64,000 nt of DNA from assembly GCF_001698125.1 (NCBI RefSeq), contig NZ_CP013855.1, forward strand, positions 310,001 to 374,000. Direction: 5' to 3'. A model generated the notes under the pieces. That model had not been told where the DNA came from, ran no database searches, and was given only the letters and a program-made list of their open reading frames with translations. The position numbers were made by a program, and so were the translations under genes. Each line of letters starts with the position of its first letter. Position 1 is the first letter of the stretch. Below, piece by piece: positions 13,333 through 22,306 of the stretch. Origin of the DNA: Pseudonocardia sp. HH130630-07 (GTDB lineage Bacteria; Actinomycetota; Actinomycetes; Mycobacteriales; Pseudonocardiaceae).

Positions 13333-14976
13333 TCAGCGGGCCCAGACGACGCCACCCAGGTCGCGGCCCCCGGCGCGCAGCGGGACCACCCCCGCGGCGG
13401 TGTGCCCGGCGTCGTCGAGCAGGCGGTCGAGCAGAACCCAGGGGCAGGTCCCGGGCCCGTGGGCGACCACGACGGGTGGGCCGGGCGCACCGGGGAGGTC
13501 CGGTGTCCCGCCCCCGGTGGGGGCCGGGGCGCCGGTCAGGTCGACGTGCCGGGCCCGGCACCCGTCGGGGAGTATGGCGCCGACGCGGGCGGCGAGCCGG
13601 GCCGGTCCGCCGGGGTCGGCGGCGGCTGCGGCGCCGACCCGACCGGCGACCAGACCGCGGCCCATCGCGGAGCGCTGCGGCTTGCCGGTGCTCGTCGCGG
13701 CGAACGTGCCGAACGCGACCGTGCCGGGCCGCTGCGGGCCCGCGGCGAGGATCCGCCGCGCCGCGTCGCGGACCTCGGGGGAGGTGCCCGCGCAGACCAT
13801 CCCGATCTCGTGGCCCAGCACGTCGTCGGGGACCGGTACGGCGGCAGCGGTGCCGGGCAGGCCGGCGTCGCGCCAGCTCCGCTCGACGTCGAGCGGGTAG
13901 ACCTTCTCCCCGCCGCGGTCGATGCGCTCGCTGCGGCGCCCGTCGAGGACGAGTAGCCCGTCGCGGACCCGGCCGAGGTCGCCGGTGCGCAGCCAGCCGT
14001 CGTCGGTGAGCGTGGCCGCGGTGGTGTCCGGGTCGTCCCAGTAGCCGCGCATCCGGTCGGGGGAGCGGATCCACACCTCGCCGGCGTCGGCGTCCCGCCC
14101 GCCGTCGACGAGCCGCAGCTCGGTCCCGGGCAGGGCCTCCCCGACCGGCGGGTGCGCGTCGAGGTAGTGCGCGCGCCAGTGGGCGGGTTCCGGCTGCGGC
14201 GAGGTGAAGGAGAAGTTGACCAGCTCGGTCAGCCCGTAGCCCTGCCGCAGGCGCGGGCCGTAGACGTCGTGGAAGCGGCGGGCCAGGTCCCTGGTGAGCG
14301 GGGCGGCCGCGGTGATCACGTAGTCGAGCCGCCCGGGCCACGGCGGGGCCGCGTCGAGCAGGTCGGGCAGCAGCGCCGGGACCATCGAGGCCGTGCGCAC
14401 GGCGTTCCGGTCGAGGTCGGCGAACCAGGTGGCCGGGTCGAACCGCGGCGCGAGCAGCAGGGGGGTGCCGGTCAGGTGGGTGCCGACCAGCGACATCACC
14501 AGCGCGTTGCAGTGGAACAGCGGCAGGCAGGTGGCGTGCGGCCGGTCGGGGGTGAGGCCGTGCAGGGCGGCGGTGTGCCGGGCGTTGGCCAGCACCGCGG
14601 TGCGGGGGAGCATCACGCCCTTCGGCGTGCCGGTCGACCCGGACGTGAACATGATCAGCGCGAGCCCGTCGGCGTCCGGGCGGTCGGCGTGCCGGCCGGT
14701 GGCGGTGACCCCGTCCGGCGTGACGACGACGGCGGCGCCGACCCGGTCGACGATCTCCTGCACCCGGGCCGGTTCGGTGCGCGGGCCGAGGGGCACCGCC
14801 ACCAGGCCGCGGCCGAGGCACTCGAGCAGCAGCGCGGCGAGCTCGGGGCCGCTGGGCAGCACCAGCACGACGCGGGCGGCGGCCGGCAGCGCGGGCAGCG
14901 CGGGCTCGCGCGGGGCCGAGGGGACGGCGCAGCCGGTCGCGGTGGTCGCGGTGGGCGCGGGGGCGGGGTGGGACAC
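13333..14976 (-). CDS. Adenylate-forming acyl/aryl-CoA ligase
   Basis: This 547-aa ANL-family enzyme shows the A3 loop MFTSGSTGTPKGVML, the A5 motif GYGLTE, WLRTGDLG (A7), RGGEKVYP (A8) and STGKPQR with the A10 Lys. It should activate a carboxylate as acyl-AMP and transfer it to CoA or a carrier protein. About 75 residues follow A10 and are not typical of the fold. GTG at 14976 is chosen because GGGAG lies about 8 nt upstream; the longer open frame upstream has no such signal. It is the first gene of the minus-strand operon, so it probably activates a starter or the finished aromatic acid. Confidence 0.88.
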   Translation of the reverse strand: MSHPAPAPTATTATGCAVPSAPREPALPALPAAARVVLVLPSGPELAALLLECLGRGLVAVPLGPRTEPARVQEIVDRVGAAVVVTPDGVTATGRHADRPDADGLALIMFTSGSTGTPKGVMLPRTAVLANARHTAALHGLTPDRPHATCLPLFHCNALVMSLVGTHLTGTPLLLAPRFDPATWFADLDRNAVRTASMVPALLPDLLDAAPPWPGRLDYVITAAAPLTRDLARRFHDVYGPRLRQGYGLTELVNFSFTSPQPEPAHWRAHYLDAHPPVGEALPGTELRLVDGGRDADAGEVWIRSPDRMRGYWDDPDTTAATLTDDGWLRTGDLGRVRDGLLVLDGRRSERIDRGGEKVYPLDVERSWRDAGLPGTAAAVPVPDDVLGHEIGMVCAGTSPEVRDAARRILAAGPQRPGTVAFGTFAATSTGKPQRSAMGRGLVAGRVGAAAAADPGGPARLAARVGAILPDGCRARHVDLTGAPAPTGGGTPDLPGAPGPPVVVAHGPGTCPWVLLDRLLDDAGHTAAGVVPLRAGGRDLGGVVWAR

Positions 14977-15387
14977 GGCGTGACTCCCGTCGTCGGCATC
15001 CGTCCCAGTGGGTGAACGCGGCGGCGTGACCGGACCGGCCGCTCCTCCGTCGACTTCCCTCGAAATGAGGAGGAATGCGTGGACGAGGTGCTGCGGAGGA
15101 GGTTCGAGCCGGTCGCGTTTCGTGTTCGAAGGTAACAAGCGGCGGAATGCGCCGGGCACCTCGCGCCGATATCGGCCCGATCTCGGAACGATCATCGCTG
15201 GTCAGAGCTTCAGATGACGAAAATCACCGCGACAGGTGGTGGTGTTCCGTGCTGCATGTCCGTATAATGCCTCAAGTTAACACCAGTTGCCGTTACGTAT
15301 CGAAATTCGTGTCACGGGTGTCGAGGAGCGGTGATCTCCGGGTTACCGTGAAACGCCCGACGCTGTTCCCTCGGACCCCGGAGAGCG
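14977..15387. promoter_or_regulatory. Divergent promoter region of the biosynthetic cluster
   Basis: This 411-bp gap separates the divergently read ligase operon and exporter operon and has a lower GC content from about 15190 to 15340. A TATAAT hexamer lies at 15263-15268 on the plus strand, with only a weak -35 match at the right distance. A GTTAAC palindrome follows at about 15276. No coding sequence is convincing here. The region should hold the control sites of both operons, but no cluster-specific regulator gene is present in the window. Confidence 0.5.
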
Positions 15388-16569
15388 ATGCCCGGACGAT
15401 CCCCGGCACAATCCGCGCCCCATTCCCCGGCGTTCCTGCTGGGCGTCCTGGCGACCGGGACCTTCGCCACCGGGACCGACTCGTTCCTCATCGCCGGGGT
15501 GCTACCCGAGGTGGCCGCCGACCTCTACACCGGCCCCGCCGCCGTCGGCGTGACGGTCGCGCTGTTCGCCCTCGCCTACGCCCTCGGCGGCCCGATGCTG
15601 GTGGCGGTGACCGCCCACCTGCCGGTCCGCCGGGTGCTGCTCGCGGCCCTCGGCGTGTTCGTGGCCGCCAACCTCGCCGCGGCCGCCGCGCCCGGCGTCG
15701 CCGCCCTCGGGGCCGCCCGGGTCGTGGCCGGTCTGGGGGCGGGGGTGTTCGTGCCGTGCGCGATCGCCACCGCCGCGACGCTCGGCGGGCCGGAGCGCCA
15801 CGGCCGGGCCACCGCCGTGGTGGTCGGGGGCGCGTCGCTGGCCCTGGTGGCCGGCGCCCCGATCGGCACGCTGGTCGCCCGGGAGAGCTCCTGGCGGGCC
15901 GCCTTCGTCCTGGTCGCCGTCCTCGGCGCGGTCGCGACGGCCGGCGTCGCCGCCCGCGCGGGCGGGTCCGCACGCCCGCCGGTGCCCGGCCTCGCGGCGC
16001 GGGTGACGGTCCTGCGCCGCCCGGACGTGCTCGCGGTGCTCGCGGTGACCCTGCTGGCCAACGCGGCCGCGTTCACCGTCTACCCCTACCTCGGTGTCCT
16101 GTTCCCCGACGCCGGCCCCACCGGTGTCGCCGCGCTGGTGCTCGCCTTCGGGCTCGGCGCCGTCGCCGGGACGTGGGCCGGGGGCCGAGCCGCCGACCGG
16201 TGGGGCGCCGGCCGCACGGTCGCGGTGGTCGTCGCGGTGTTCGCGCTCGACCACCTGGCGCTGTCGGTGGTCGCCGGTTCGTTCGCCCTCGGCCTCGGCT
16301 ACGCCGTGCTGTGGGGCCTGTCCGGCTGGGCCACCGTCCCGGCCCAGCAGAGCCGGATCGTCGGTGCCACCGGGGACCTGGCCCCGCTCGCACTGTCACT
16401 GAACTCCTCGGCCATCCACCTCGGGACCGGGGTCGGCGCGCTCGCCGGAGCAGCGGTCGTCGCCGGTCCGGGAGCTGGGCTGCTCTGGACCGTCGCCGGG
16501 GGGCTGTCCCTCGCCGCACTCGCCCTCGTACCCCTCGGGCCCCGCGCCCGGGCAGGAGCGACCCCATGA
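15388..16569 (+). CDS. MFS drug-type exporter (DHA1)
   Basis: This 393-aa membrane protein has about 12 hydrophobic segments and the opening TDSFLIAGVLPEVAADL found in DHA1 exporters of the AraJ/PbuE/CmlR type. The motif-C-like stretch GGASLALVAGAPIGTLV in segment 5 supports an antiporter role. It starts the plus-strand arm of the cluster and overlaps the next gene by 4 bp (ATGA at 16566). It probably exports the cluster product and gives self-protection. The other MFS in the cluster is of a different subfamily, so the two are unlikely to be redundant. Confidence 0.85.
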   Translation: MPGRSPAQSAPHSPAFLLGVLATGTFATGTDSFLIAGVLPEVAADLYTGPAAVGVTVALFALAYALGGPMLVAVTAHLPVRRVLLAALGVFVAANLAAAAAPGVAALGAARVVAGLGAGVFVPCAIATAATLGGPERHGRATAVVVGGASLALVAGAPIGTLVARESSWRAAFVLVAVLGAVATAGVAARAGGSARPPVPGLAARVTVLRRPDVLAVLAVTLLANAAAFTVYPYLGVLFPDAGPTGVAALVLAFGLGAVAGTWAGGRAADRWGAGRTVAVVVAVFALDHLALSVVAGSFALGLGYAVLWGLSGWATVPAQQSRIVGATGDLAPLALSLNSSAIHLGTGVGALAGAAVVAGPGAGLLWTVAGGLSLAALALVPLGPRARAGATP

Positions 16570-17843
16570 CCCCGACCCCACCGGTGCCGCTGGTCCTGAC
16601 CGCGCCCACCGCGGACGGCCTGGCCCGTGCCGCCGCCGGGGCCGCCGCGCGGGCCGGGGGCACCACGACCCTGCCCGGTCTGGCCCGCGAGCTTGCCGCC
16701 GGCGCCGACCCCCGCCACCGGTTCCGCCGCGTGGTGCTGGCCGGGTCGGCGGCGGACCTCACCGCGCCCGGGCCGCACCCGGTCCCGGTGCCCGAGCCCG
16801 GCCGGCTCGCCTTCCTCTACTCCGGGCAGAGCAGCCAGCGCCCCCGGCAAGGCCTGCAGCTGGCCTCCCACTGCTCGCTGGTGGCCGGGGCTATCGCTGA
16901 TGTCGCCCGCTACGCCGGCCGCCGGCTGGACCCGCCGCTCGACACGGTGCTCGCCGAAGAGGGTGAACACGGCCCGGACGGACTGCGCCGCATTGACGTC
17001 ACCACACACACCCAGCCCGCCCTGCTAGCCCTGGCGCTGGGCTTGACCGACCTGCTCGCCGCCGCCGGGATCTTCCCCGATCTTGTGTGTGGGCACTCGT
17101 TCGGCGAGGTCGCGGCAGCCGCCTGCGGCGGTGTGTGGGACCGAGCGGACGCCACCACCGTCGCCGTCGAGCGCGGTCGGCTCCTGGGTGCCCTACCGCA
17201 GGGTGGTGCGATGACAGCTGTTGAGGCAGGCGAAGACGAGATCACTCCCCTGCTGGCGGGTACCGGTGTCGAGCTATCCGCGGTCCACACTCCGACTTCG
17301 GTGGTCCTGGCCGGGCCGGTAGCAGCTGTCCACGCCGTCACCGACATCCTGGCCTCTCGCGGAGTACGTACGACAAGGCTCGCGGTAGGTGGCGCGTACC
17401 ACTCCGCAGCGGTCGACCCGGTCTTGGAGCCGCTGCGCGCCATGCTCGCGCGGCTGCCCGCGGGGCCGCTCACGGTCCCCCTGGTGGGCAACGCCGACGG
17501 CGCCGTTGTCGACACCGCCGCGACCGCCAACCCGGCGCACTGGGTGAGGCACTGCCGGGCCACGGTCCGCTGGGCTGAAGTGATGCGCACGCTTATAACC
17601 CGGGGGGTCACCACGTACCTGGAGATCGGCCCCGGCGCCGCGCTAGGGCGGCTCGCCACCCCCAACTTGCCCCCGGTGGTTCGTGACCAGGTTGTCCTCG
17701 CCGCTACCGGCCCCGAACCCGACGAGGTCACGGCCCTGCTCACCGCGTTGGCCGCACTCGACGTCCGCGGCCACGCGGTCGACTGGTCAGCCCTGCTCGA
17801 CGTGCTCGCCCCGACCGCCGACTCAGTGCGAGGTATCCGATGA
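16566..17843 (+). CDS. Stand-alone acyltransferase (malonyl-CoA:ACP transacylase-like)
   Basis: This 425-aa protein is an acyltransferase of the FabD/PKS-AT fold. It has FLYSGQSSQ near 83, the nucleophile loop CGHSFGE with Ser178, and the second motif GGAYHSAAV with His279. The specificity motif thus reads AYHS, neither the malonyl HAFH nor the methylmalonyl YASH form. The PKS already carries its own AT, so this protein may load an unusual unit, edit the carrier protein as a hydrolase, or transfer the finished acyl chain. The ATG overlaps the exporter stop and the stop overlaps the aldo/keto reductase start, which ties it to the cluster. Confidence 0.85.
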   Translation: MTPTPPVPLVLTAPTADGLARAAAGAAARAGGTTTLPGLARELAAGADPRHRFRRVVLAGSAADLTAPGPHPVPVPEPGRLAFLYSGQSSQRPRQGLQLASHCSLVAGAIADVARYAGRRLDPPLDTVLAEEGEHGPDGLRRIDVTTHTQPALLALALGLTDLLAAAGIFPDLVCGHSFGEVAAAACGGVWDRADATTVAVERGRLLGALPQGGAMTAVEAGEDEITPLLAGTGVELSAVHTPTSVVLAGPVAAVHAVTDILASRGVRTTRLAVGGAYHSAAVDPVLEPLRAMLARLPAGPLTVPLVGNADGAVVDTAATANPAHWVRHCRATVRWAEVMRTLITRGVTTYLEIGPGAALGRLATPNLPPVVRDQVVLAATGPEPDEVTALLTALAALDVRGHAVDWSALLDVLAPTADSVRGIR

Positions 17844-18727
17844 CCACCCGCCCCGGGGGTGAGCTGATGCTCGCCCCCGATATGATTCTGTCCCGCATTG
17901 GGCTCGGCACCATGCAGCTCGCCGGTCCCGGCGTCTGGGGACCGCCGCGCGATCCCGACGTGGCGGCCCAGGTACTGCGCGACGCTGTCGATGCGGGCGT
18001 CACCCACCTCGACACCGCCGACTTCTATGGTCCGCACACGGTGACCGAGCTGATTCGGCGCGCTCTGCACCCGTATCCTTCCGACTTGCGGATCGTCACG
18101 AAAGTCGGATTCCGGCGAGGCCCCGACCGCGCCTGGCTGCCCGCCTCCGAGCCCGCTCAGATCGTCGCCGATGTCCACGACAACCTACGTCGCCTCGGTG
18201 TCGACACCCTCGACATCGTCAACCTGCGGGCCGGCGACGCCACCGCCGTGCGACCCAGCCAGTCGGTGACCGCGGCGTTCACCGCACTCGCCGCTCTGCG
18301 CGAGCAAGGTCTGGTCCGCCACCTCGGGGTCAGCAACGTAACCAAAGACCAGCTCAACGAAGCCCAGACTATCGCCCCGGTGGTCTGCGTGCAGAACGCC
18401 TACGGCCCCGCACACCGTGGCGACGATGCGCTTGTCGACCGCTGTGCCGCCACCGGGATCGCCTACGTGCCGTTCTTCCCGCTTGCCGGTCTCGACGGCC
18501 AGGGGGCCGAACAATTGCGGGACAGAGCGTCCGAACTGGGTGTCGGGGTGCGACAGGCGGCTCTGGCATGGCTGCTGCAGCGATCGCCGACCATGCTGCC
18601 GATCCCGGGGACCTCGAACCCGGCCCACTTGCGGGACAACCTCGCCGCGGGGGAACTAGGGCGTGTCTCCCAGATAGGCGGACCGGGGTGCGCGATGCTT
18701 GATCGGTGCCGCGTACCGCTGTCCTGA
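17840..18727 (+). pseudogene. Aldo/keto reductase, 3' end replaced by an insertion sequence
   Basis: This is an NADPH-dependent aldo/keto reductase with HLDTADFYGPH (catalytic Asp and Tyr), IVTKVGFRRG (Lys), LRRLGVDTLDIVNLR, VRHLGVSNV and a late IPGTSNPAHLRDNLAA cofactor motif. The native frame runs to about base 18656 and then enters the IS element at 18659; the last 23 or so codons and the stop come from the IS. The true C-terminal helix is therefore lost. Because the cofactor-binding motif is kept, residual function cannot be excluded. It overlaps the acyltransferase by 4 bp and would be the third gene of the plus-strand arm, reducing a keto or aldehyde group. Confidence 0.85.
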
Positions 18728-19600
18728 CTGATGCCCAGTGGGCCCGTCTGGCGCCGCTGTTGCCCTCCTCCGAGGGTCGTCGCGGGCGCCCGTTCCGCGA
18801 TGACCGCCGGGTGCTCGAGGGGATCATCTACCGGTATCGGTGCGGGCTTCCCTGGCGCGACGTCCCAGCCGAGTTCGGGCCGTGGCAGACGTTGTGGAAG
18901 CGGCACCGCCGCTACAGCGGCGACGGCACCTGGGACCACATCCTGGCTGCTCTTCTGATCGAGGCCGACGCCGCCGAGGTGCTCGGGTGGGCGGTCAGCG
19001 TGGACTCCACGATCATCCGTGCCCACCAGCACGCCGCGACCCTCAAGCGCGACACAGGGGGCCGGATCGAACTACACGAATCTGCTCGCCGAACCAGCAG
19101 ATCACGCGCTGGGACGGTCCCGCGGAGGGCTGTCGACGAAGATCCACCAGCTCGTTGACGGGCACGGCCGCCCGCTGGTGGTCCTCCTCGGCCCCGGCCA
19201 GGGCGGCGACTCGCCAATGTTTCCGCACCTGATGGCGCGCCTGAGCATCGCCCGACCGGGCCCGGGACGACCCCGGACCCGGCCCGAACGCGTGCGCGCG
19301 GACAAGGCCTACTCCTCACGCGCGATCCGCCGGCACCTGCGCGAGCGCCGGATCATCGCTGTCATTCCGGAGCCCTCTGACCAGCAGGGACACCGCAAAC
19401 GACGCGGCTCACGCGGCGGCCGACCGCCCGCATTCGATCCGGTCGACTACCGAAACCGCAACGTCGTCGAGCGCGGGTTCTGCCACGTCAAGCAGTGGCG
19501 CGGGCTGGCCACCCGTTACGACAAGCTCGCCCTGACCTTCCGCGGCGGCGCCGTCCTGAAGGCAATCGTCACCTGGCTCCGCGCATTGGGAGACACACCC
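18659..19600 (+). mobile_element. IS5-family element (IS427 group), copy 1
   Basis: Near-perfect terminal repeats GGGCGTGTCTCCC (left) and GGGAGACACACCC (right) bound a 942-bp element flanked by TA on both sides (18657-18658 and 19601-19602). It interrupts the aldo/keto reductase on the left and abuts a truncated ISAs1 transposase on the right. Copy 2 (47289 onward, other strand) is almost identical. Confidence 0.9.
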
Positions 19601-19603
19601 TAG
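18706..19603 (+). CDS. IS427-group transposase in two frames
   Basis: The first frame (GTG 18706 to 19158) gives the N-terminal part with LTDAQWARLAPLLP, LPWRDVPAEFGPW and AVSVDSTIIRAHQHA, which holds the first catalytic Asp. The second frame (read to 19603) continues with GRSRGGLSTKIHQLVDG, RVRADKAYSS (second Asp) and RNVVERGFCHVKQW (catalytic Glu). The frames meet at a run of five G near 19060, where a +1 shift joins them. Two-frame organisation is common in this IS group, so a programmed shift is more likely than decay. Confidence 0.88.
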
Positions 19604-20873
19604 CGGAGTCCGTCATGCCCTGTTGCCGGTGCTGGTGCTGGCTGCGTGCGCGGTGCTGGCCGGTGCCCGCTCGTTCACCGCGATCGCCGAACACGCCCGT
19701 GACGTCGGCGCCGGCGTGCTGGTCGAACTCGCCGACCGGCTCGCCATCGACCCGGAACACGCGGCGCTGGTGGTACCACACGAGTCGACGATCCGCCGGC
19801 TGCTCCAGCAGCTCGATCCCGCCGCGCTGGAAGCAGCCCGGGGGTCCTGGACCAGCGCGCAGCTGGGTACACGACCGACCGGTGTCGATCGGCCCCGTCG
19901 AGAACAGCGACCGGTCTGGGCACTGGACGGCAAGACCGTGCGCGGCGCCCGCACCCCCGACGGACTCCCACATCTGGTGTCGGTGATCGATCAGGCCAGC
20001 GGCGTCGTGCTGGCCCAGACCCAGGTCCCGGCCAAGGCTGCGGAGCTGACTGCCGCCGTGACCGTGCTGTCCGGACTGGACCTGCATGGCGTCGTCGTGA
20101 CCGCAGATGCCCTGCACACTCAGCGCACGCACGCCGATTACCTGTATGAACGTGGCGGGCACTACGTCATGACGGTCAAGGCCAACCAGCCCGGTCTGCT
20201 CGCCCGGCTGCGCCGGATCCCGTGGTCGGCGGTCGGACCGTGCACGCAACAACGCGCTCGTGGACACGGCCGGATCGAGACCCGCACGATCAGCGTGGTC
20301 GCCCTGGATCCGTGTCCGGACGGCGGGGGCGAGTTCTTCCCGCACGCCGCTCAGGCGATCAGAGTGATCCGTCGGCGCCGCCCGCTGCGACCCGGCGGGC
20401 GCTGGAGGGTGGTCACCGTCTACGCGATCACCAGCCTGGGCGGCGCGGACGCTGATCCGGCGCTGCTCGCCGGCTGGATCCGCGGGCACTGGGGCATCGA
20501 GAACCGGCTGCACTGAGCCTTTTTCAACCTGACCAGCGAGCTTCTGCGTCAGGAGATCGCGAAGGTTGCAGCGCAACTGCTCTGACCACAGCTGCACAGG
20601 TCACCGGCTCGCCAGCTCGGCGTCTGCACCCACACAACCAGGCCCCTGAGCTGCCGGAACGGCAGGTTGAAAAAGGCTCACTGGGTCCGCGATGTCTCCT
20701 TCGACGAGGACCGATCAGCAGTGCGTACCGGCGCCGGGCCACAGACCATGGCCGCGCTGCGGAACCTGGCCATCACCGCGCTACGCCTGGACGGGGTCAC
20801 CAACATCGCCGCCGCACTGCGCCACCACGCCCGCGACGCCTCCCGGGCCCTGCACACCTACAAGATCACGTGA
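19603..20873 (+). pseudogene. ISAs1-family transposase, truncated and interrupted
   Basis: The frame starting inside RHALLPVLVLAACAVLAGARSF continues through VWALDGKTVRGARTPDG, VTADALHTQRTHADYL, YVMTVKANQP and WIRGHWGIENRLH, all ISAs1/H-repeat transposase features. At 20515 the MITE introduces a stop. After the MITE (from 20680) the frame goes on as HWVRDVSFDEDRSAVRTG to TYKIT and a stop at 20873. Removing the MITE and one ACT copy restores a continuous frame across the break. The first 40 or so residues are absent. Confidence 0.88.
20515..20679. repeat. 165-bp MITE, copy a
   Basis: The element begins GAGCCTTTTTCAACCTG and ends with its inverted complement. It is flanked by ACT on both sides (20512-20514, 20680-20682). 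It has no transposase gene. Termini and the A-N-T target pattern match the ISL2-group IS5 elements in this window (GAGCCTTTGCCAACCTGG). Confidence 0.93.
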
Positions 20874-20892
20874 CTTTGCCGGGACCCTGGGT

Positions 20893-20932
20893 TCACGCCT
20901 ACAACCTGATCTTCTCAAACACGCTCTGAGAA
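20893..20932. repeat. End fragment of the 31257-32183 IS5-type element
   Basis: The sequence from TTCACGCCTACAACCTGATC to AACACGCTCTGAG matches the terminal 40 bases of the element at 31257. It is a solo end, probably left by a deletion. The 20933-21083 stretch after it holds no gene that I can recognise. Confidence 0.7.
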
Positions 20933-21083
20933 CACCTCAGTGACCAGGCGACCCGGCAACCAGCCAGAGACCTACAGGGCAGCGACACACCCCCGCTAAG
21001 TTACTGACCAGTTGTCCCGAGTCAGGCCTGGCTTTGCCAACCCTCTGCTCTGGACAGCACCCGTGACCTGCTGACCTGGATGG

Positions 21084-22235
21084 TTACGAATCTGCCCGAC
21101 GCTCACGCACGAGTAATTTGAACGAGGCCACCCAGAGGTACTCGATCGGGCCGCGACGACGCCAGCGAAGCCACAGCGCGGCGAACGCCAGTAGAATTCC
21201 CGAGATTGCCGCGAACACGGCATAGGTACCGAGTACCGGGTCCACAGTACGCACTACATTGCTCTGGAAAATGGTTCGTTCGAGCACGACGCCGAGGACG
21301 TTCTGGAGTAGGTAACAGCTGAGTGCCATCGTCCCGACTCGGCCGAGTGCGTGGGCGAATCGGCCGGGAGCTCGGTGCTGATAGAATTGGGCGACCGCCG
21401 CCAGGATACCGAGAGCGACCAGCGGGGCGGTACCGTAGCGGGAGTAGCTACTAAGGGTGCCGCCGTCATAAGTGCCGAGTACGAAGTCCACCGGCAGTGC
21501 GACCACCAGTCCGATGACGATGAGCCATCGGCGCAGCTGAACGCCCTCCGTCCTGAAGATCCCGGCCCGGTAGAGCTTCCCGCCGAGCAGGAACAGCGGA
21601 ATCCCCATCAGCAGGATCGTGGAGAACTCAGAGTATATTGTGAAAGCGTTGCCGATATTGCGGATGTTTGAGTTGACCAGCGACCAGTAGCCGCCGTCTT
21701 CGGTGGGGACGCGGGCGGCCCGGGACAGCTCCGGGAGCGATAGCGCCTCGCCCCTGGGGGGCACCGTGAGCGAGGATGTGAGGACGAGCACGGTCAGGTG
21801 CAGTGCGAAGAACACACTGATCAGCCACCATTGCACTCGATCGCTAGTCAGGAGCAGGAACGCGACGAGTAGGCCAGTGACCGCGTAGGCCCGTAGGACA
21901 TCGAATTGGACCACAAAGACGTAGTTGATGAGTCCGTCGAGGAAGAGCAGCCCGGCGCGGACTGGGTAGGTCCCTGGCCAGGTCCGTCCGCCCCGGAGAG
22001 CGGACTGGCGCTGGATCTCCAGCCCGATCCCGAACATGATCGTCAGCAGGCCGAGGAACTTGCCGTTTGGCAGCCACTGGGAAACCTCGCCGATCCAGTC
22101 TGGGAGGAGAGGGGTGGCTGCAGAGCCGACGTTGATCGTAAAGATCCAGATATTGCTGGCAAGGGTACCGACAATCGCGATCCCACGCAGCACATCCAGG
22201 GTCTCGATCCGGTCGTCACTAGACACGTTGGGCAT
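21084..22235 (-). CDS. DUF418-family membrane protein (YeiB-like)
   Basis: This 383-aa polytopic protein has the family opening RIETLDVLRGIAIVGTLASNI, the FSLLTIMFGIGLEIQ-like segment (LGLLTIMFGIGLEIQ), and a C-terminal part with VGTMALSCYLLQNVLGVVLE and WLRWRRRGPIEYLWV. About ten hydrophobic segments are visible. DUF418 proteins are membrane proteins of unknown function, often near transport or cell-envelope genes. The gene looks complete, flanked by IS debris at its 3' side and the HtrA-like protease gene upstream on the same strand with a 71-bp gap, so the two could be co-transcribed. Confidence 0.85.
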   Translation of the reverse strand: MPNVSSDDRIETLDVLRGIAIVGTLASNIWIFTINVGSAATPLLPDWIGEVSQWLPNGKFLGLLTIMFGIGLEIQRQSALRGGRTWPGTYPVRAGLLFLDGLINYVFVVQFDVLRAYAVTGLLVAFLLLTSDRVQWWLISVFFALHLTVLVLTSSLTVPPRGEALSLPELSRAARVPTEDGGYWSLVNSNIRNIGNAFTIYSEFSTILLMGIPLFLLGGKLYRAGIFRTEGVQLRRWLIVIGLVVALPVDFVLGTYDGGTLSSYSRYGTAPLVALGILAAVAQFYQHRAPGRFAHALGRVGTMALSCYLLQNVLGVVLERTIFQSNVVRTVDPVLGTYAVFAAISGILLAFAALWLRWRRRGPIEYLWVASFKLLVRERRADS

Positions 22236-22306
22236 ACCGAATCACTGGCGCGGTAGTCGGGCAATATGGGGTCCCCGCGGCTCAAGGGCCACGGGAGTCG
22301 GACTCC

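Larger units (their letters stand above)
19603..20892 (+). mobile_element. ISAs1-family element, 5'-truncated and split by a MITE
   Basis: The remnant encodes most of an ISAs1 transposase and ends at about 20892 with a terminal sequence CACGTGACTTTGCCGGGACC. The same end occurs inverted at 23892-23918. Its 5' end is missing at the junction with the IS427-group element. A 165-bp MITE splits the transposase at 20515-20679. Confidence 0.82.

Noticed and set aside
15075..16565. Upstream extension of the stand-alone acyltransferase frame
   Set aside because: It overlaps the whole exporter gene in another frame; the ATG at 16566 fits the operon overlap.
20524..20742. Open frames running through the MITE copies
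   Set aside because: They arise because the 165-bp repeat has no stop in some frames; no homology or ribosome site.
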